Of a DNA stretch of 64,000 nt, positions 50,878 through 59,307 are shown piece after piece. Numbering within the stretch: position 1 is the stretch's first letter; every line of letters starts with the position of its first letter. The stretch is from NCBI GenBank assembly GCA_963696585.1, contig CAVOKW010000035.1, positions 62,001-126,000 of the forward strand, given 5' to 3'. The notes under the pieces are model-generated. The model was not told where the DNA came from. It searched no databases and worked only from the letters and a program-made list of their open reading frames with translations. The stretch is from Parvibaculum sp963696585 (GTDB lineage: Bacteria; Pseudomonadota; Alphaproteobacteria; Parvibaculales; Parvibaculaceae). Position numbers and translations under genes: made by a program.

Positions 50878-52890
50878 TCAGCCGCCGATGATGCCGCCGT
50901 TTTCTGCCGTGATGACGACGAGGGAGGGGCGTGGCGGCATGGCGGGTGAAAAATCAGGCCAGCGTGTGGCGGGCTTCTCAAAGCTCGACTCTGCTTCAAA
51001 GCCCGGGAAATTCTTGGTGCCGTCAGCGGCCGGATGCTGAACGGCAACGAAAAATGTCTTTGAATCAGGCGTGAAGCAGGGGCCGCACATTTCTGCGCCG
51101 ACGGGGACACGGAAGAACATGCGGCCCGTGCCGCGTAAGGCGCCTGAGGTTTCAAGGGCGAAAATGCCATCGGCTGATTGCGTGTTTTTCGACCATTTCG
51201 AGCCCTGATCGGTGGCAACCCACAGGCGGCCTTTGGCGTCCACAGCCAGATTGTCAGGATTGGCAAACCAGCCATTGGCAGATGTGGCGGCGTTCCACCC
51301 GGCCTTGGTGGCGGTGTCCGCCGGATTGCCGCATTGGACCAGCATGTCCCAGGCGAAATTCAGATTGGCGTGGTCATTGTCCTGCGGGGTGATTTCAACG
51401 ATTTGACCCCAGAGGTTCTCGGCGCGCGTGTTGACGGCATCGAGCTTGTCGGCTGTGCGTTCATCATTGTTGGTGAGGGCAAGATAGACCTTGCCGGTTA
51501 TCGGATCGGGTTGCACATCTTCGGGGCGATCGAGCGGTGTTGCCCCCAGGACATCGCCCGCCCGGCGTGCATCAATCAGGACATCGCCCTGGTCGGCGAA
51601 ACCGTTTGTAGCGTCCAAACCGTTTTCACCGTGAATGAGGGCGCGCCAGACACCTGTTCCATCCGGCATGAACGTCGCGACATAAAGCGTGCCTTCGTCC
51701 AGCAAAGTCTGATTGGCGCTACGATCCGTCTTGTTGACCTTGTCAGTCGATACATACTTGTAGAGATATTCATTGGACTGATCATCGCCCATATAAATGA
51801 CGAGGCGGCCATCGGCCGATTGAGTCGTTTCGGCGCCTTCATGCTTGAAGCGGCCCAGCGCCGTGCGCTTGATGGGAACGGATGTCGGATCGAGTACATC
51901 GACCTCGACAATCCAGCCGAAGCGATTGCATTCATGCGGCTCGGCATTCACATCGAAGCGTTTGTGATATTTGCCCCAGGGATATTTATTGGCCGGGATG
52001 CCCATGCGTTCCATGGAGGCTTTTTCCGGGCCTTCTTCTGCCGCGCCCATGAAGTACATGTTCACGTTTTCCTCGGCCATGAGATAGGTGCCCCAGGGCG
52101 TGATGCCGCCGGCGCAATTATTCACGGTGCCGATGACTTTGGTGCCTGTCGGGTCTTCGACGGTCTGCAGGCGCGGATGACCCGCGGCAGGGCCTGACAG
52201 GCCCATCTGCGTGTCGAGTGTGGTGATGCGGCGATTATACGGGCTCTCAAGGACATGCGCCCATTTGCCGTCTGCACCTTTGGCGATCTCGATGACGGAG
52301 CCGCCATGCGCCGCCATGGAAATTTCGACCTGTTCAAGGGTGAGCGCGTCCTTCAGCTCTTTGCCTTCAAGGCCGGGAAACATCAGATCGTCATTGGTGT
52401 ATTCGTGGTTGATGCAAAGCAGGCCGCGATCACTGGCATCGGAGCCGAAGGGCAGGGGAACGAATCCGACATAATCATTGTTGTAGCCAAACTGAAGGCG
52501 CTGGGCGGCGGCCGACTGGTTCATGGGGTCAAAGGCTGGCGCGCTGGCGACCACGGGGTCACCCCAGCGCATCAGGATCGAGGCGACATAGCCCGGTGCG
52601 ACATGGTGGGTTTCATCGACGCCATGGGCAATCTCTTCAAAGGTGAAGGAAGATGTGCCCGCAGGCGCGGATTTTGCCGTTTCGTCCTTTTGCTTGTCGT
52701 CGCAGGCGGCGAGCGCCATGAGGCTCGTCGAGGCGCCAAGCATGAGGCCGGTTGTGCCCAGGCCGGACAAAACCGCGCGGCGCGACAGGCGCATCTGCCA
52801 GACATCGCGCAGGCTGGGACTCGTCGGACGAGATACGGTCGCATTGTCAGCGGATTCGAGGTCCTGCGCGAAGGAGGGGCGTTTGGTCAT
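50878..52890 (-). CDS. PhoX family phosphatase (DUF839)
   Basis: Tat-exported Ca2+/Fe3+-dependent alkaline phosphatase family member, 670 residues. The twin-arginine signal is LSRRAVLSGLG near residues 35-45. Conserved blocks include GLLCINHEYTN, GGITPWGTYLMAEEN, RFGWIVEVDVLDP and VATDQGSKWSKN. Expected to free phosphate from organic esters in the periplasm. No Pho box was identified in the upstream 100 bp. Confidence 0.92.
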   Translation of the reverse strand: MTKRPSFAQDLESADNATVSRPTSPSLRDVWQMRLSRRAVLSGLGTTGLMLGASTSLMALAACDDKQKDETAKSAPAGTSSFTFEEIAHGVDETHHVAPGYVASILMRWGDPVVASAPAFDPMNQSAAAQRLQFGYNNDYVGFVPLPFGSDASDRGLLCINHEYTNDDLMFPGLEGKELKDALTLEQVEISMAAHGGSVIEIAKGADGKWAHVLESPYNRRITTLDTQMGLSGPAAGHPRLQTVEDPTGTKVIGTVNNCAGGITPWGTYLMAEENVNMYFMGAAEEGPEKASMERMGIPANKYPWGKYHKRFDVNAEPHECNRFGWIVEVDVLDPTSVPIKRTALGRFKHEGAETTQSADGRLVIYMGDDQSNEYLYKYVSTDKVNKTDRSANQTLLDEGTLYVATFMPDGTGVWRALIHGENGLDATNGFADQGDVLIDARRAGDVLGATPLDRPEDVQPDPITGKVYLALTNNDERTADKLDAVNTRAENLWGQIVEITPQDNDHANLNFAWDMLVQCGNPADTATKAGWNAATSANGWFANPDNLAVDAKGRLWVATDQGSKWSKNTQSADGIFALETSGALRGTGRMFFRVPVGAEMCGPCFTPDSKTFFVAVQHPAADGTKNFPGFEAESSFEKPATRWPDFSPAMPPRPSLVVITAENGGIIGG

Positions 52891-53082
52891 GACTGGTTAC
52901 CGCTGTCTCATGTTTGAGCTGGGCTTGGGGCCGGGGCATTTATCCCCGGTCTTTCAACAGGAGATTATAGTCAAGGGTTAACAGGCGGATGACAACTGTT
53001 GCAGAGCCTCGTTTCAAAGGGCAGAGCGTGGCATAGTCCCTTATCGCTATTGATAAGGTTTGAAGATCGGGAGAGACGAGGA

Positions 53083-53613
53083 ATGGCACTTTATGCATTG
53101 GGCGATATTCGCCCCCAATTGCCGCACGAGGGCGACTACTGGATTGCCCCTTCGGCGCATGTGATGGGCAATGTGAAGCTCGAAAAAAATGCCAGTGTCT
53201 GGTGGGGGGCGGTGCTGCGCGGCGACAATGACCTGATCACGGTCGGCGAAAACTCCAATGTGCAGGATGGTTCGGTGTTTCATACCGATCCGGGTTCGCC
53301 CCTGACGATCGGGAAAAATGTGACCATCGGCCATATGGTCATGCTGCATGGCTGCACGATTGGCGATGACACGCTGATCGGCATTGGCAGCACGATCCTG
53401 AACAACACCAAAATCGGGCGTGGCTGTATCATCGGCGCGCATACGCTGATTGCCGAGGGAAAAGAGATTCCCGACTTCTCCATGGTTCTTGGCTCACCGG
53501 GGCGCGTTGTCAAAACGCTGCCGGAAGACACCATCGCCATGCTGCGATTTTCGGCGACACATTATGTCGAAAACTGGAAGCGCTTTTCCAAAGACCTCAA
53601 ACAGATCGGTTGA
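53083..53613 (+). CDS. Gamma-class carbonic anhydrase family protein
   Basis: Left-handed beta-helix protein of 176 residues from ATG 53083 (GACGAGGA upstream). Zinc-binding histidines fit positions His67, His84 and His89 (SVFHTD, TIGHMVMLHG). Resembles YrdA/CaiE-like and complex-I-associated gamma-CAs; activity unproven. Its stop overlaps the next start (TTGA). Confidence 0.92.
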   Translation: MALYALGDIRPQLPHEGDYWIAPSAHVMGNVKLEKNASVWWGAVLRGDNDLITVGENSNVQDGSVFHTDPGSPLTIGKNVTIGHMVMLHGCTIGDDTLIGIGSTILNNTKIGRGCIIGAHTLIAEGKEIPDFSMVLGSPGRVVKTLPEDTIAMLRFSATHYVENWKRFSKDLKQIG

Positions 53614-54659
53614 CAGGTAACGCGTTGCGTCAGGTTTTCCGTTTCACAGCTCTCCTGATCCTCCTGCTTGGCGGGGCGTTTTCACCTGCGCGCTCGGCGA
53701 GCCTTGATGGACGTTATCAAGGCATTGCCGACGGGGCGGGGATGAGCCTGAGCCTGGAAGAGCTTGATGGCCGCGTGGTCGGCAAACTTGTCATGGTCGA
53801 AGGCGAGGCGCTGGCGCTGAATGGCGAGCGTTCCGCCAAAGGCGCGCAAGGTTCGCTGCGCATCAAGGGCGCGGCGAGCGACAGCGCGTTTTTCCTGCTT
53901 GAAGAGCGCCCACGCGGCGTGCAAATCCTGATCATGCCCGCGCGTGATGACGGCACACCTGACGCCGCTGCCGGGCGGCAATATTCCCTGCTGCGAGAAG
54001 GCGTTGGCGTCAATGTACCGTTGCCGGGCAATGCGAACGCAATACCCGCGCCGGACAAGCCTGTCGATGTGATTGCCTTTATTGATGGCTATCGAAACTG
54101 GTCGCCACGTGATGGGGCGAGACTCTATGCAACGCTGGATGATCAGTCGCGCGGCGTGATGCTGCTGTTTGATTTTGCCAGTGCCGACATTTTGTGGCGC
54201 CTGTGTGAAGCGCAATCCACAGGTGAGGTGCCTGCAAAGGTCCTGCATGAGGCGCTGGAACGGCAGCAGACGGATTGTGCGCAATTCTTGCCCATTGCCA
54301 AGGCGGCTCAGAAAAGCAGCCTCTATCCGGAGTTTTTGCGCCGCGCCCGTTTTCAGATGGAGCTGGTTCGGGCGACGGTGCTTTGTCATCGCGGGCAATC
54401 GCCAGCGGATAAATGTAATGACGTGGCGGCACTGACAACGCCCCTGATCCTGCGCTGGCGCAAGGCCATGGCGATCATGCAGGAAATATCCGGTGGTACG
54501 CCGGAGGTCGAATCCGAAGCGCGTGTGAAGGATGCGCTGATCGGGTCACCACCATTGCGGCAATCTTTGGATGAGAAGGCGCCCGCCAGATTGTCGCAAG
54601 AAACAGATCCGGCGAGTGGCCCATCGCGTCGCGTGCCACTCGCCAGACCCAGGCATTAG
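53610..54659 (+). CDS. Secreted protein, unknown function
   Basis: 349 residues from a TTG overlapping the gamma-CA stop (TTGA), so translationally coupled. A signal peptide ends near SPARSA. The N-terminal third is beta-rich (LDGRYQGIADGAGMSLSLEE), the middle has two or three Cys (RLCEAQ, TDCAQF, LCHRGQSPADKC). The C-terminal tail is Pro/Ser/Arg-rich. No family recognised. Confidence 0.65.
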   Translation: MTGNALRQVFRFTALLILLLGGAFSPARSASLDGRYQGIADGAGMSLSLEELDGRVVGKLVMVEGEALALNGERSAKGAQGSLRIKGAASDSAFFLLEERPRGVQILIMPARDDGTPDAAAGRQYSLLREGVGVNVPLPGNANAIPAPDKPVDVIAFIDGYRNWSPRDGARLYATLDDQSRGVMLLFDFASADILWRLCEAQSTGEVPAKVLHEALERQQTDCAQFLPIAKAAQKSSLYPEFLRRARFQMELVRATVLCHRGQSPADKCNDVAALTTPLILRWRKAMAIMQEISGGTPEVESEARVKDALIGSPPLRQSLDEKAPARLSQETDPASGPSRRVPLARPRH

Positions 54660-54660
54660 C

Positions 54661-55086
54661 TCAGTTGATTGAAACGAGCATGATCTCGAAGGTGAGATCT
54701 TCGCCCGCGAGCGGGTGGTTGCCATCAAGGCGAACCATCTGATCATCCAACGCGGTGATGACGAGCGGGATTTCCTGTCCCTGTTCGCCACGCGCGGTGA
54801 GTTGCATGCCGAGTTCGAGCGGCATCTCCGGCGGAAGTTCCGTGCGCGGAACATCCTGTACCATTCGCGGATCATGCGCGCCATAAGCCTCGATGCAGGG
54901 AATGGTGAAGGTCTTGCTGTCGCCTTCATTCATGCCGAGAATTGCCGACTCAAACCCGGGAATGACCGATTGTGAGCCGAGAGCAAATTCGAGCGGGCTT
55001 GAATCGCGGCTGCTGTCGAAGACAGAACCATCGCTCAGTGTGCCGGTATAATGAATTTTGACGGTGTCGCCGCTTGTCGCTGCCAC
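54661..55086 (-). CDS. FKBP-type peptidyl-prolyl isomerase (SlyD-like)
   Basis: 141 residues. The FKBP core (HYTGTLSDGSVFDSS, VIPGFESAILGM) is interrupted by an IF (insert-in-flap) chaperone domain (about 70-125), as in SlyD. The His/Cys-rich nickel tail of E. coli SlyD is missing. Cytoplasmic folding catalyst. Convergent with the secreted-protein gene, 1 bp apart. Confidence 0.92.
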   Translation of the reverse strand: MAATSGDTVKIHYTGTLSDGSVFDSSRDSSPLEFALGSQSVIPGFESAILGMNEGDSKTFTIPCIEAYGAHDPRMVQDVPRTELPPEMPLELGMQLTARGEQGQEIPLVITALDDQMVRLDGNHPLAGEDLTFEIMLVSIN

Positions 55087-55140
55087 GAAAGTGCCTTTCT
55101 GCGCGCCCTTGCGGAACCTATGCGCTGTTCAGGTGAAAAT

Positions 55141-55172
55141 AAAAAGGGCCTTCAGGCATGTGCCGGAAGACC
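55141..55172 (-). terminator. Terminator after the GYF-domain gene
   Basis: On the minus strand an 11-bp stem with one wobble and one mismatch (GGTCTTCCGGC / GCCTGAAGGCC) is followed by TTTTTA. Lies 85 bp past the GYF gene stop. Confidence 0.65.
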
Positions 55173-55255
55173 CCCTTGAGCTGATAAATGCCCGGGACAA
55201 AGCAGAGCGTAACAGGGGCGGGAGCAGGTTTCCACCCCGACGCAGTGCGATTGAA

Positions 55256-56104
55256 TCAGAAGTGGCGGCGCCAGACCCGACGCATTTTTGCTTCCGTTTC
55301 GGGACCGAGCGTGGTCCAGGCGGCACGGTCACGTGTGGCATCAACCACGACAATGCTGTCGGTCTTGCCGATATGACGTGAGAGATCGTTGAGCAGCATC
55401 GTGGCCGTTGCATCCGCATTGAGGCACCAGACATTCGGCGCGAGCTTGTAGGCCGGGCCTGACGACATGATGGCCTGTTCAAGCTGACCGGCATAGCGGC
55501 TCTTGATATCGGTTACGACGACGAAATTCGATGAGTCGGGTTGCTTGCGACGGTCAACCTGGCCTTTGGCCGAGCCATAACGGCGCTCCGGCGCGTCGCT
55601 TTCGGCTGTGGTCGTGGGACCGACGGGCGTTGGCTCCTCATTCAGGCTTTCCAGCTGCGTGTCGAGTGACGGGGCCGGTGCCTGGCGCGTCGAGGATGAA
55701 ATGAGGGCCTGAAGCTGCGCGACTTCACGCGACACGTCTTCAGCGACGGGCTTGTGGGCCGGTGTCTCGACGGTTTTCAAGGCTGCCCCCTCCGTTGGCG
55801 CGGTGGTTTGTGCGACGGGGGCGGCGCGACCGAAATATTCAAAGAAGGCGGGCGTGTTTTCGGCATATTGCCACATGATCGCGCCAGCGGGTGTGCCCTC
55901 AGGCGCAATCAGGCTATGGGCGGCAACGCGACCTTCCCGGATGTAGGCGGCCATGGCCTCGTATGAATAGGGGCCATAGATGCGATCATTATATTTCAAC
56001 ACCCAACGCGACATGGCGCGTGGACCAGGCTGGGCGAAGCCTGAGGCTTCCCCCGACTGGTGAAGGGTGTCGTCCGATATTTTCTGCTCTTGTGCCGGTG
56101 ACAT
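55256..56104 (-). CDS. GYF_2 (DUF4339) domain protein
   Basis: 282 residues. The GYF_2 domain is at about 31-85: WVLKYNDRIYGPYSYEAMAA, then IREGRVAAHSLIAPEG. A linker follows that is rich in Ala, Pro, Thr and Ser, then a C-terminal domain (about 180-282) with VVVTDIKSRYAGQLEQAIMS and VVVDATRDRAAWTTLGPETE. Function unknown; GYF_2 often binds proline-rich peptides. The start at 56104 has no clear ribosome-binding site; an internal Met at 56014 begins exactly at the domain. Confidence 0.78.
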   Translation of the reverse strand: MSPAQEQKISDDTLHQSGEASGFAQPGPRAMSRWVLKYNDRIYGPYSYEAMAAYIREGRVAAHSLIAPEGTPAGAIMWQYAENTPAFFEYFGRAAPVAQTTAPTEGAALKTVETPAHKPVAEDVSREVAQLQALISSSTRQAPAPSLDTQLESLNEEPTPVGPTTTAESDAPERRYGSAKGQVDRRKQPDSSNFVVVTDIKSRYAGQLEQAIMSSGPAYKLAPNVWCLNADATATMLLNDLSRHIGKTDSIVVVDATRDRAAWTTLGPETEAKMRRVWRRHF

Positions 56105-56305
56105 GTTTCAGCGCATTCGCATTGTTTGCCGGGGCAGGATGCCGACCGACGAAAAAATTCCGATTTCCTGAGAATAGATGGCTTTGGTTACCGAAACGTC
56201 AAAATCGGGATGAATTGCCAGTCATGTCTGGAGACTTGTTCACAACGTCTCAAACGGGCACATTTCGAACCTTAAACCGGCAGTCCGCATAAAAAGGAGA
56301 CCATA

Positions 56306-57082
56306 ATGGACAGACAGTTTTGCAAAGTGACGCGTGAGGGCCATGTGCTCATCGTGACAATGAACCGTCCCGAGCGCATGAATGCCCTGCATCCCCCTGC
56401 GAATTTCGAGCTTGAGCAGGTGTTCGACGACTTTGCCGCCGATGATGATCTGTGGATTGCCATTATCACGGGCGAGGGTGATCGCGCCTTTTCGGCGGGC
56501 AATGATTTGCGCTATCAGGCCGAGGGCAACAAGATCGAGATACCGAAAACCGGCTTTGCCGGGCTGACGGCGCGCTTCAACTGCAACAAGCCGCTGATTG
56601 CTGCCGTGAATGGCATGGCGATGGGGGGCGGTTTTGAAATCGCGCTGGCATGCGACATCATTATTGCCGCCGACAGTGCCGTGTTTGCGCTGCCTGAGCC
56701 GCGCGTGGGATTGGCGGCGCTGGCCGGCGGTCTGCATCGTCTGACGCGTCAAATCCCGCTCAAGCAGGCCATGGGCATGATCCTGACTGGACGTCGTGTC
56801 GGCGCGGCAGAAGGCCAGACCCTTGGCTTTGTCAATGAAGTGGTGCCGCAGGCCGAGCTGATGGCGGCGGCGCGGCGCTGGGCTGATTTGATGCTTGAAT
56901 GCTCGCCCATGTCGCTGCGGGCGTCGAAGGAAACGGTTCGCGAAGGAATGGACAAGGCAACATTCGCGGAGGCCTATTCAACGCCATATGAGGCCGTGAA
57001 AGCCCTGTTTCGCAGTCAGGATCTCATTGAAGGGCCGACGGCCTTTGCCCAGAAGCGCAAGCCGAACTGGACGGGCAAGTAA
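56306..57082 (+). CDS. Enoyl-CoA hydratase/isomerase (CaiD-like crotonase)
   Basis: Crotonase-fold enzyme of 258 residues with AGGAG upstream. Oxyanion segments are RAFSAGNDL and NGMAMGGGFEIAL; the catalytic Glu is in LPEPRVGLAALAGG, typical of CaiD-like dehydratases. Substrate unknown. It differs from the other crotonase at 42070, which lacks this Glu. Confidence 0.92.
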   Translation: MDRQFCKVTREGHVLIVTMNRPERMNALHPPANFELEQVFDDFAADDDLWIAIITGEGDRAFSAGNDLRYQAEGNKIEIPKTGFAGLTARFNCNKPLIAAVNGMAMGGGFEIALACDIIIAADSAVFALPEPRVGLAALAGGLHRLTRQIPLKQAMGMILTGRRVGAAEGQTLGFVNEVVPQAELMAAARRWADLMLECSPMSLRASKETVREGMDKATFAEAYSTPYEAVKALFRSQDLIEGPTAFAQKRKPNWTGK

Positions 57083-57238
57083 GTCAAACCATGGCCCCCT
57101 CTCAATGCCAACCGGCCCTGCCGCGGATTACGACAGGACCGGCCTCGACAGGACCGGACCCTAAGGGGGGGCGAGGGGCTCGGTCGGGGGGCGGTGACGC
57201 GCGGGGTGGAACCCGCGCGTCAATTCGGCATTGCGCGA

Positions 57239-58021
57239 TCACTTGTTGAGAGAGGAAGTCTCTCCGACCATCTGTGCTGGACGCAGTTCCGTCAGGGTCC
57301 GGTTTTTCAGTGCCTTGTTGGCGAGAGCCGCGGTGACGAAGGGTGCGATGGTGCCCACTGGCGGCAGCGGCTGCATGGCGATGTGACGAAAGCTGCGTTT
57401 GTCGAGATTGACCCAGATATAGGGCCGTTCACGCGACTGGCGTTTGACCCAGGTGTATGGCGTATCTACCCAGGCCACGATCTGCCAGTTCTTGTTGTCG
57501 AGGATATATTCGCCCTTATCCGTCTCGACGACGAGTACGGCATGGCCTTCGCCGTTCCATTCGCGCACCACTGTGATCAGCAAGCTGTCGGCAGGCCAGC
57601 CGCGATCTATCAGAAGCTTCTGCTTGAGCATGGCCAGATCTTCGCAATCACCGCCCTGGGCACCGGCTACCGCCCACCATTCCGCGCGCTGATAAAGCTC
57701 ATCATCCTCGCGCTGGGGTATGTTGCGATTGACATATTCATTCACTTCGTTGAGTTGCGACCAGCGCTCAGCGGTGAGTTCGGGATTTACGGGCCGATCA
57801 TTGCCACCGGCGCATTGCTCGGCATTGCGCAGGCAATAGCCGATATAGCCGACGGGCGGCACGACCTGCTGGCCGACAGGCATGGTCTCTGACATATGCT
57901 GCAACAGTGCCGGATCATTGTTCATTGCCAGCGGTGACAAGGAGGTTGTGCCGCCAGTGACGGCGCATCCACCCAGAGCGGAGACGAGAAGAACTGCTCC
58001 AACGACTTTACCGTACCACAT
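57239..58021 (-). CDS. Transglutaminase-like cysteine peptidase (BTLCP/LapG-like) lipoprotein
   Basis: 260 residues. N-terminal lipobox LGGC (Cys19) predicts a lipoprotein. The catalytic triad fits Cys126 (GGDCEDLA), His160 (GEGHAVL) and Asp175 (YILDNKN). BTLCP proteins include LapG, the periplasmic protease that releases adhesins under c-di-GMP control; a tandem PilZ gene lies 360 bp upstream. The role here is inferred from family. Confidence 0.88.
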   Translation of the reverse strand: MWYGKVVGAVLLVSALGGCAVTGGTTSLSPLAMNNDPALLQHMSETMPVGQQVVPPVGYIGYCLRNAEQCAGGNDRPVNPELTAERWSQLNEVNEYVNRNIPQREDDELYQRAEWWAVAGAQGGDCEDLAMLKQKLLIDRGWPADSLLITVVREWNGEGHAVLVVETDKGEYILDNKNWQIVAWVDTPYTWVKRQSRERPYIWVNLDKRSFRHIAMQPLPPVGTIAPFVTAALANKALKNRTLTELRPAQMVGETSSLNK

Positions 58022-58272
58022 TTCAGTCCACCCAGATATTCAACTCTATGATGTGGAAGGTGGCAGGCAGAAGTGAGAGTGTCTTTAAATGAGATGGTCC
58101 AATTTTATTTGAATTAGCACCAGCTTTGAGACGAGTTTACCTAAAACTTTAACGGCTCGAATTTGAAGGAGTACGTAACGTTTTCTTCATCAAGCAAGTG
58201 CCGTGAAAGTCTCGATTTTTCGCGTGCTGATGGTTTGCCGATTGCACCAGTTCATTCAGAATGGTCACGATT

Positions 58273-58303
58273 TATGCGCTCAAATTGGCGCATAATTTTT
58301 TTT
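58273..58303 (+). terminator. Orphan plus-strand terminator-like hairpin
   Basis: A 7-bp stem TATGCGC/GCGCATA with an 8-nt loop, then A and T8. No plus-strand gene ends upstream within 1.2 kb, so it may end an unannotated small RNA. Confidence 0.6.
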
Positions 58304-58325
58304 GATCCCGGCCTTCGGACCAAAG

Positions 58326-58353
58326 AAAAATCGCCAGATCGGGGATCTGGCGA
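58326..58353 (-). terminator. Terminator of the tandem-PilZ gene
   Basis: A perfect 10-bp stem TCGCCAGATC/GATCTGGCGA with a GGG loop (58341-58343), followed on the minus strand by TTTTT. It lies 30 bp past the PilZ gene stop. Confidence 0.85.
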
Positions 58354-58383
58354 CTCGAAATCTCTCAGGTGGTGGCGCGTTGT

Positions 58384-59016
58384 TCAGCCGAAGGGGCGCG
58401 AAAGGGCGCTGGCGCGTTCGGGAATTTCCGTAAATTCGATGGCGATGCCTTCGATCGTATGGCGCACGATGCGGCCCTTCATGCGGCCAATCGAGACATT
58501 GGTGCCAAGCGGTGGCTTGATTTCCGTGGCGACATTGGCGCCGCCGAGCGACATGTCAACGATACGGCAGGGCGCCGTGCGACCATCGGGCAGGGTCACG
58601 ACCGAGCCTTCCTCAATGCCCGCCTCTTTTGGCGCATAGCGCGGAAAGGCGCGCTTGGCCGCGATATCCTCCGGCGATTGCCCCCTGGCGATGGAATCAA
58701 GTTTGGCCTGCAAGCGCTCACGGCGCGGTCCGCTGATTGCCGTGGCAATGGCAAAGCCACCGTCGAATGATCGGGCGACAACGCCTTCAAAGCGGCCAAA
58801 ATCTTCGAGATAGATGATGATGTTGTCGCCAATGCTGACGAGCACGTCGCTATTGAGCGCGATGCCGCCAAGCGACATGTCCCGGATCGAGCATTCATGC
58901 TCGGTTCCATCAGTCGCCAAGAAGCGCCCTTTCGCAGAAACTGCGATTCGGGGATGCTGGCGGCGTTCGTGACCCTCAGGCTGCATATTTTCGACCGATG
59001 GCTGGCTTTGTGTCAT
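58384..59016 (-). CDS. Tandem PilZ-domain protein
   Basis: 210 residues with two PilZ domains. The first has RRQHPRI (c-di-GMP motif RRxxR) and DMSLGG; the second has RAFPRY and DMSLGG, with the first Arg of RRxxR missing. Between them is a linker of about 30 residues. Likely a c-di-GMP receptor controlling surface, motility or polysaccharide traits. It has its own terminator. Confidence 0.9.
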   Translation of the reverse strand: MTQSQPSVENMQPEGHERRQHPRIAVSAKGRFLATDGTEHECSIRDMSLGGIALNSDVLVSIGDNIIIYLEDFGRFEGVVARSFDGGFAIATAISGPRRERLQAKLDSIARGQSPEDIAAKRAFPRYAPKEAGIEEGSVVTLPDGRTAPCRIVDMSLGGANVATEIKPPLGTNVSIGRMKGRIVRHTIEGIAIEFTEIPERASALSRPFG

Positions 59017-59307
59017 GGCGTGAGCAATTCGTCATTTCCAGAGACTCACAATAGCGCTCACAAGGTTAATGAATGTCTACTTTCCAATGCCCGTAAAACA
59101 GAAATTTCTCCAATCTGGTGGACGGGTGAGAGGGTGGGCAGGGCATACACTTGCAAAATTGACGCTTGCGTCATGATTTTGGATTGCCGAGAATGAGCCG
59201 CATCAGATCATGAGGTGGCGGGCTTTCCTGTTTTTGACAGAACAGCGTGATTGCATCGGACCCGTAACAAAAACGATAACCGGATCTGTTAAGGTCCAGG
59301 AGTACAC

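Larger units (their letters stand above)
58022..58383. other. 362-bp AT-rich spacer with two hairpins
   Basis: AT-rich relative to the genome. It contains a plus-strand hairpin with a T8 run (58273-58303) and the minus-strand PilZ terminator (58326-58353). No protein-like open frame lies before the first hairpin, so a plus-strand small RNA ending at 58303 is possible. Confidence 0.45.
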
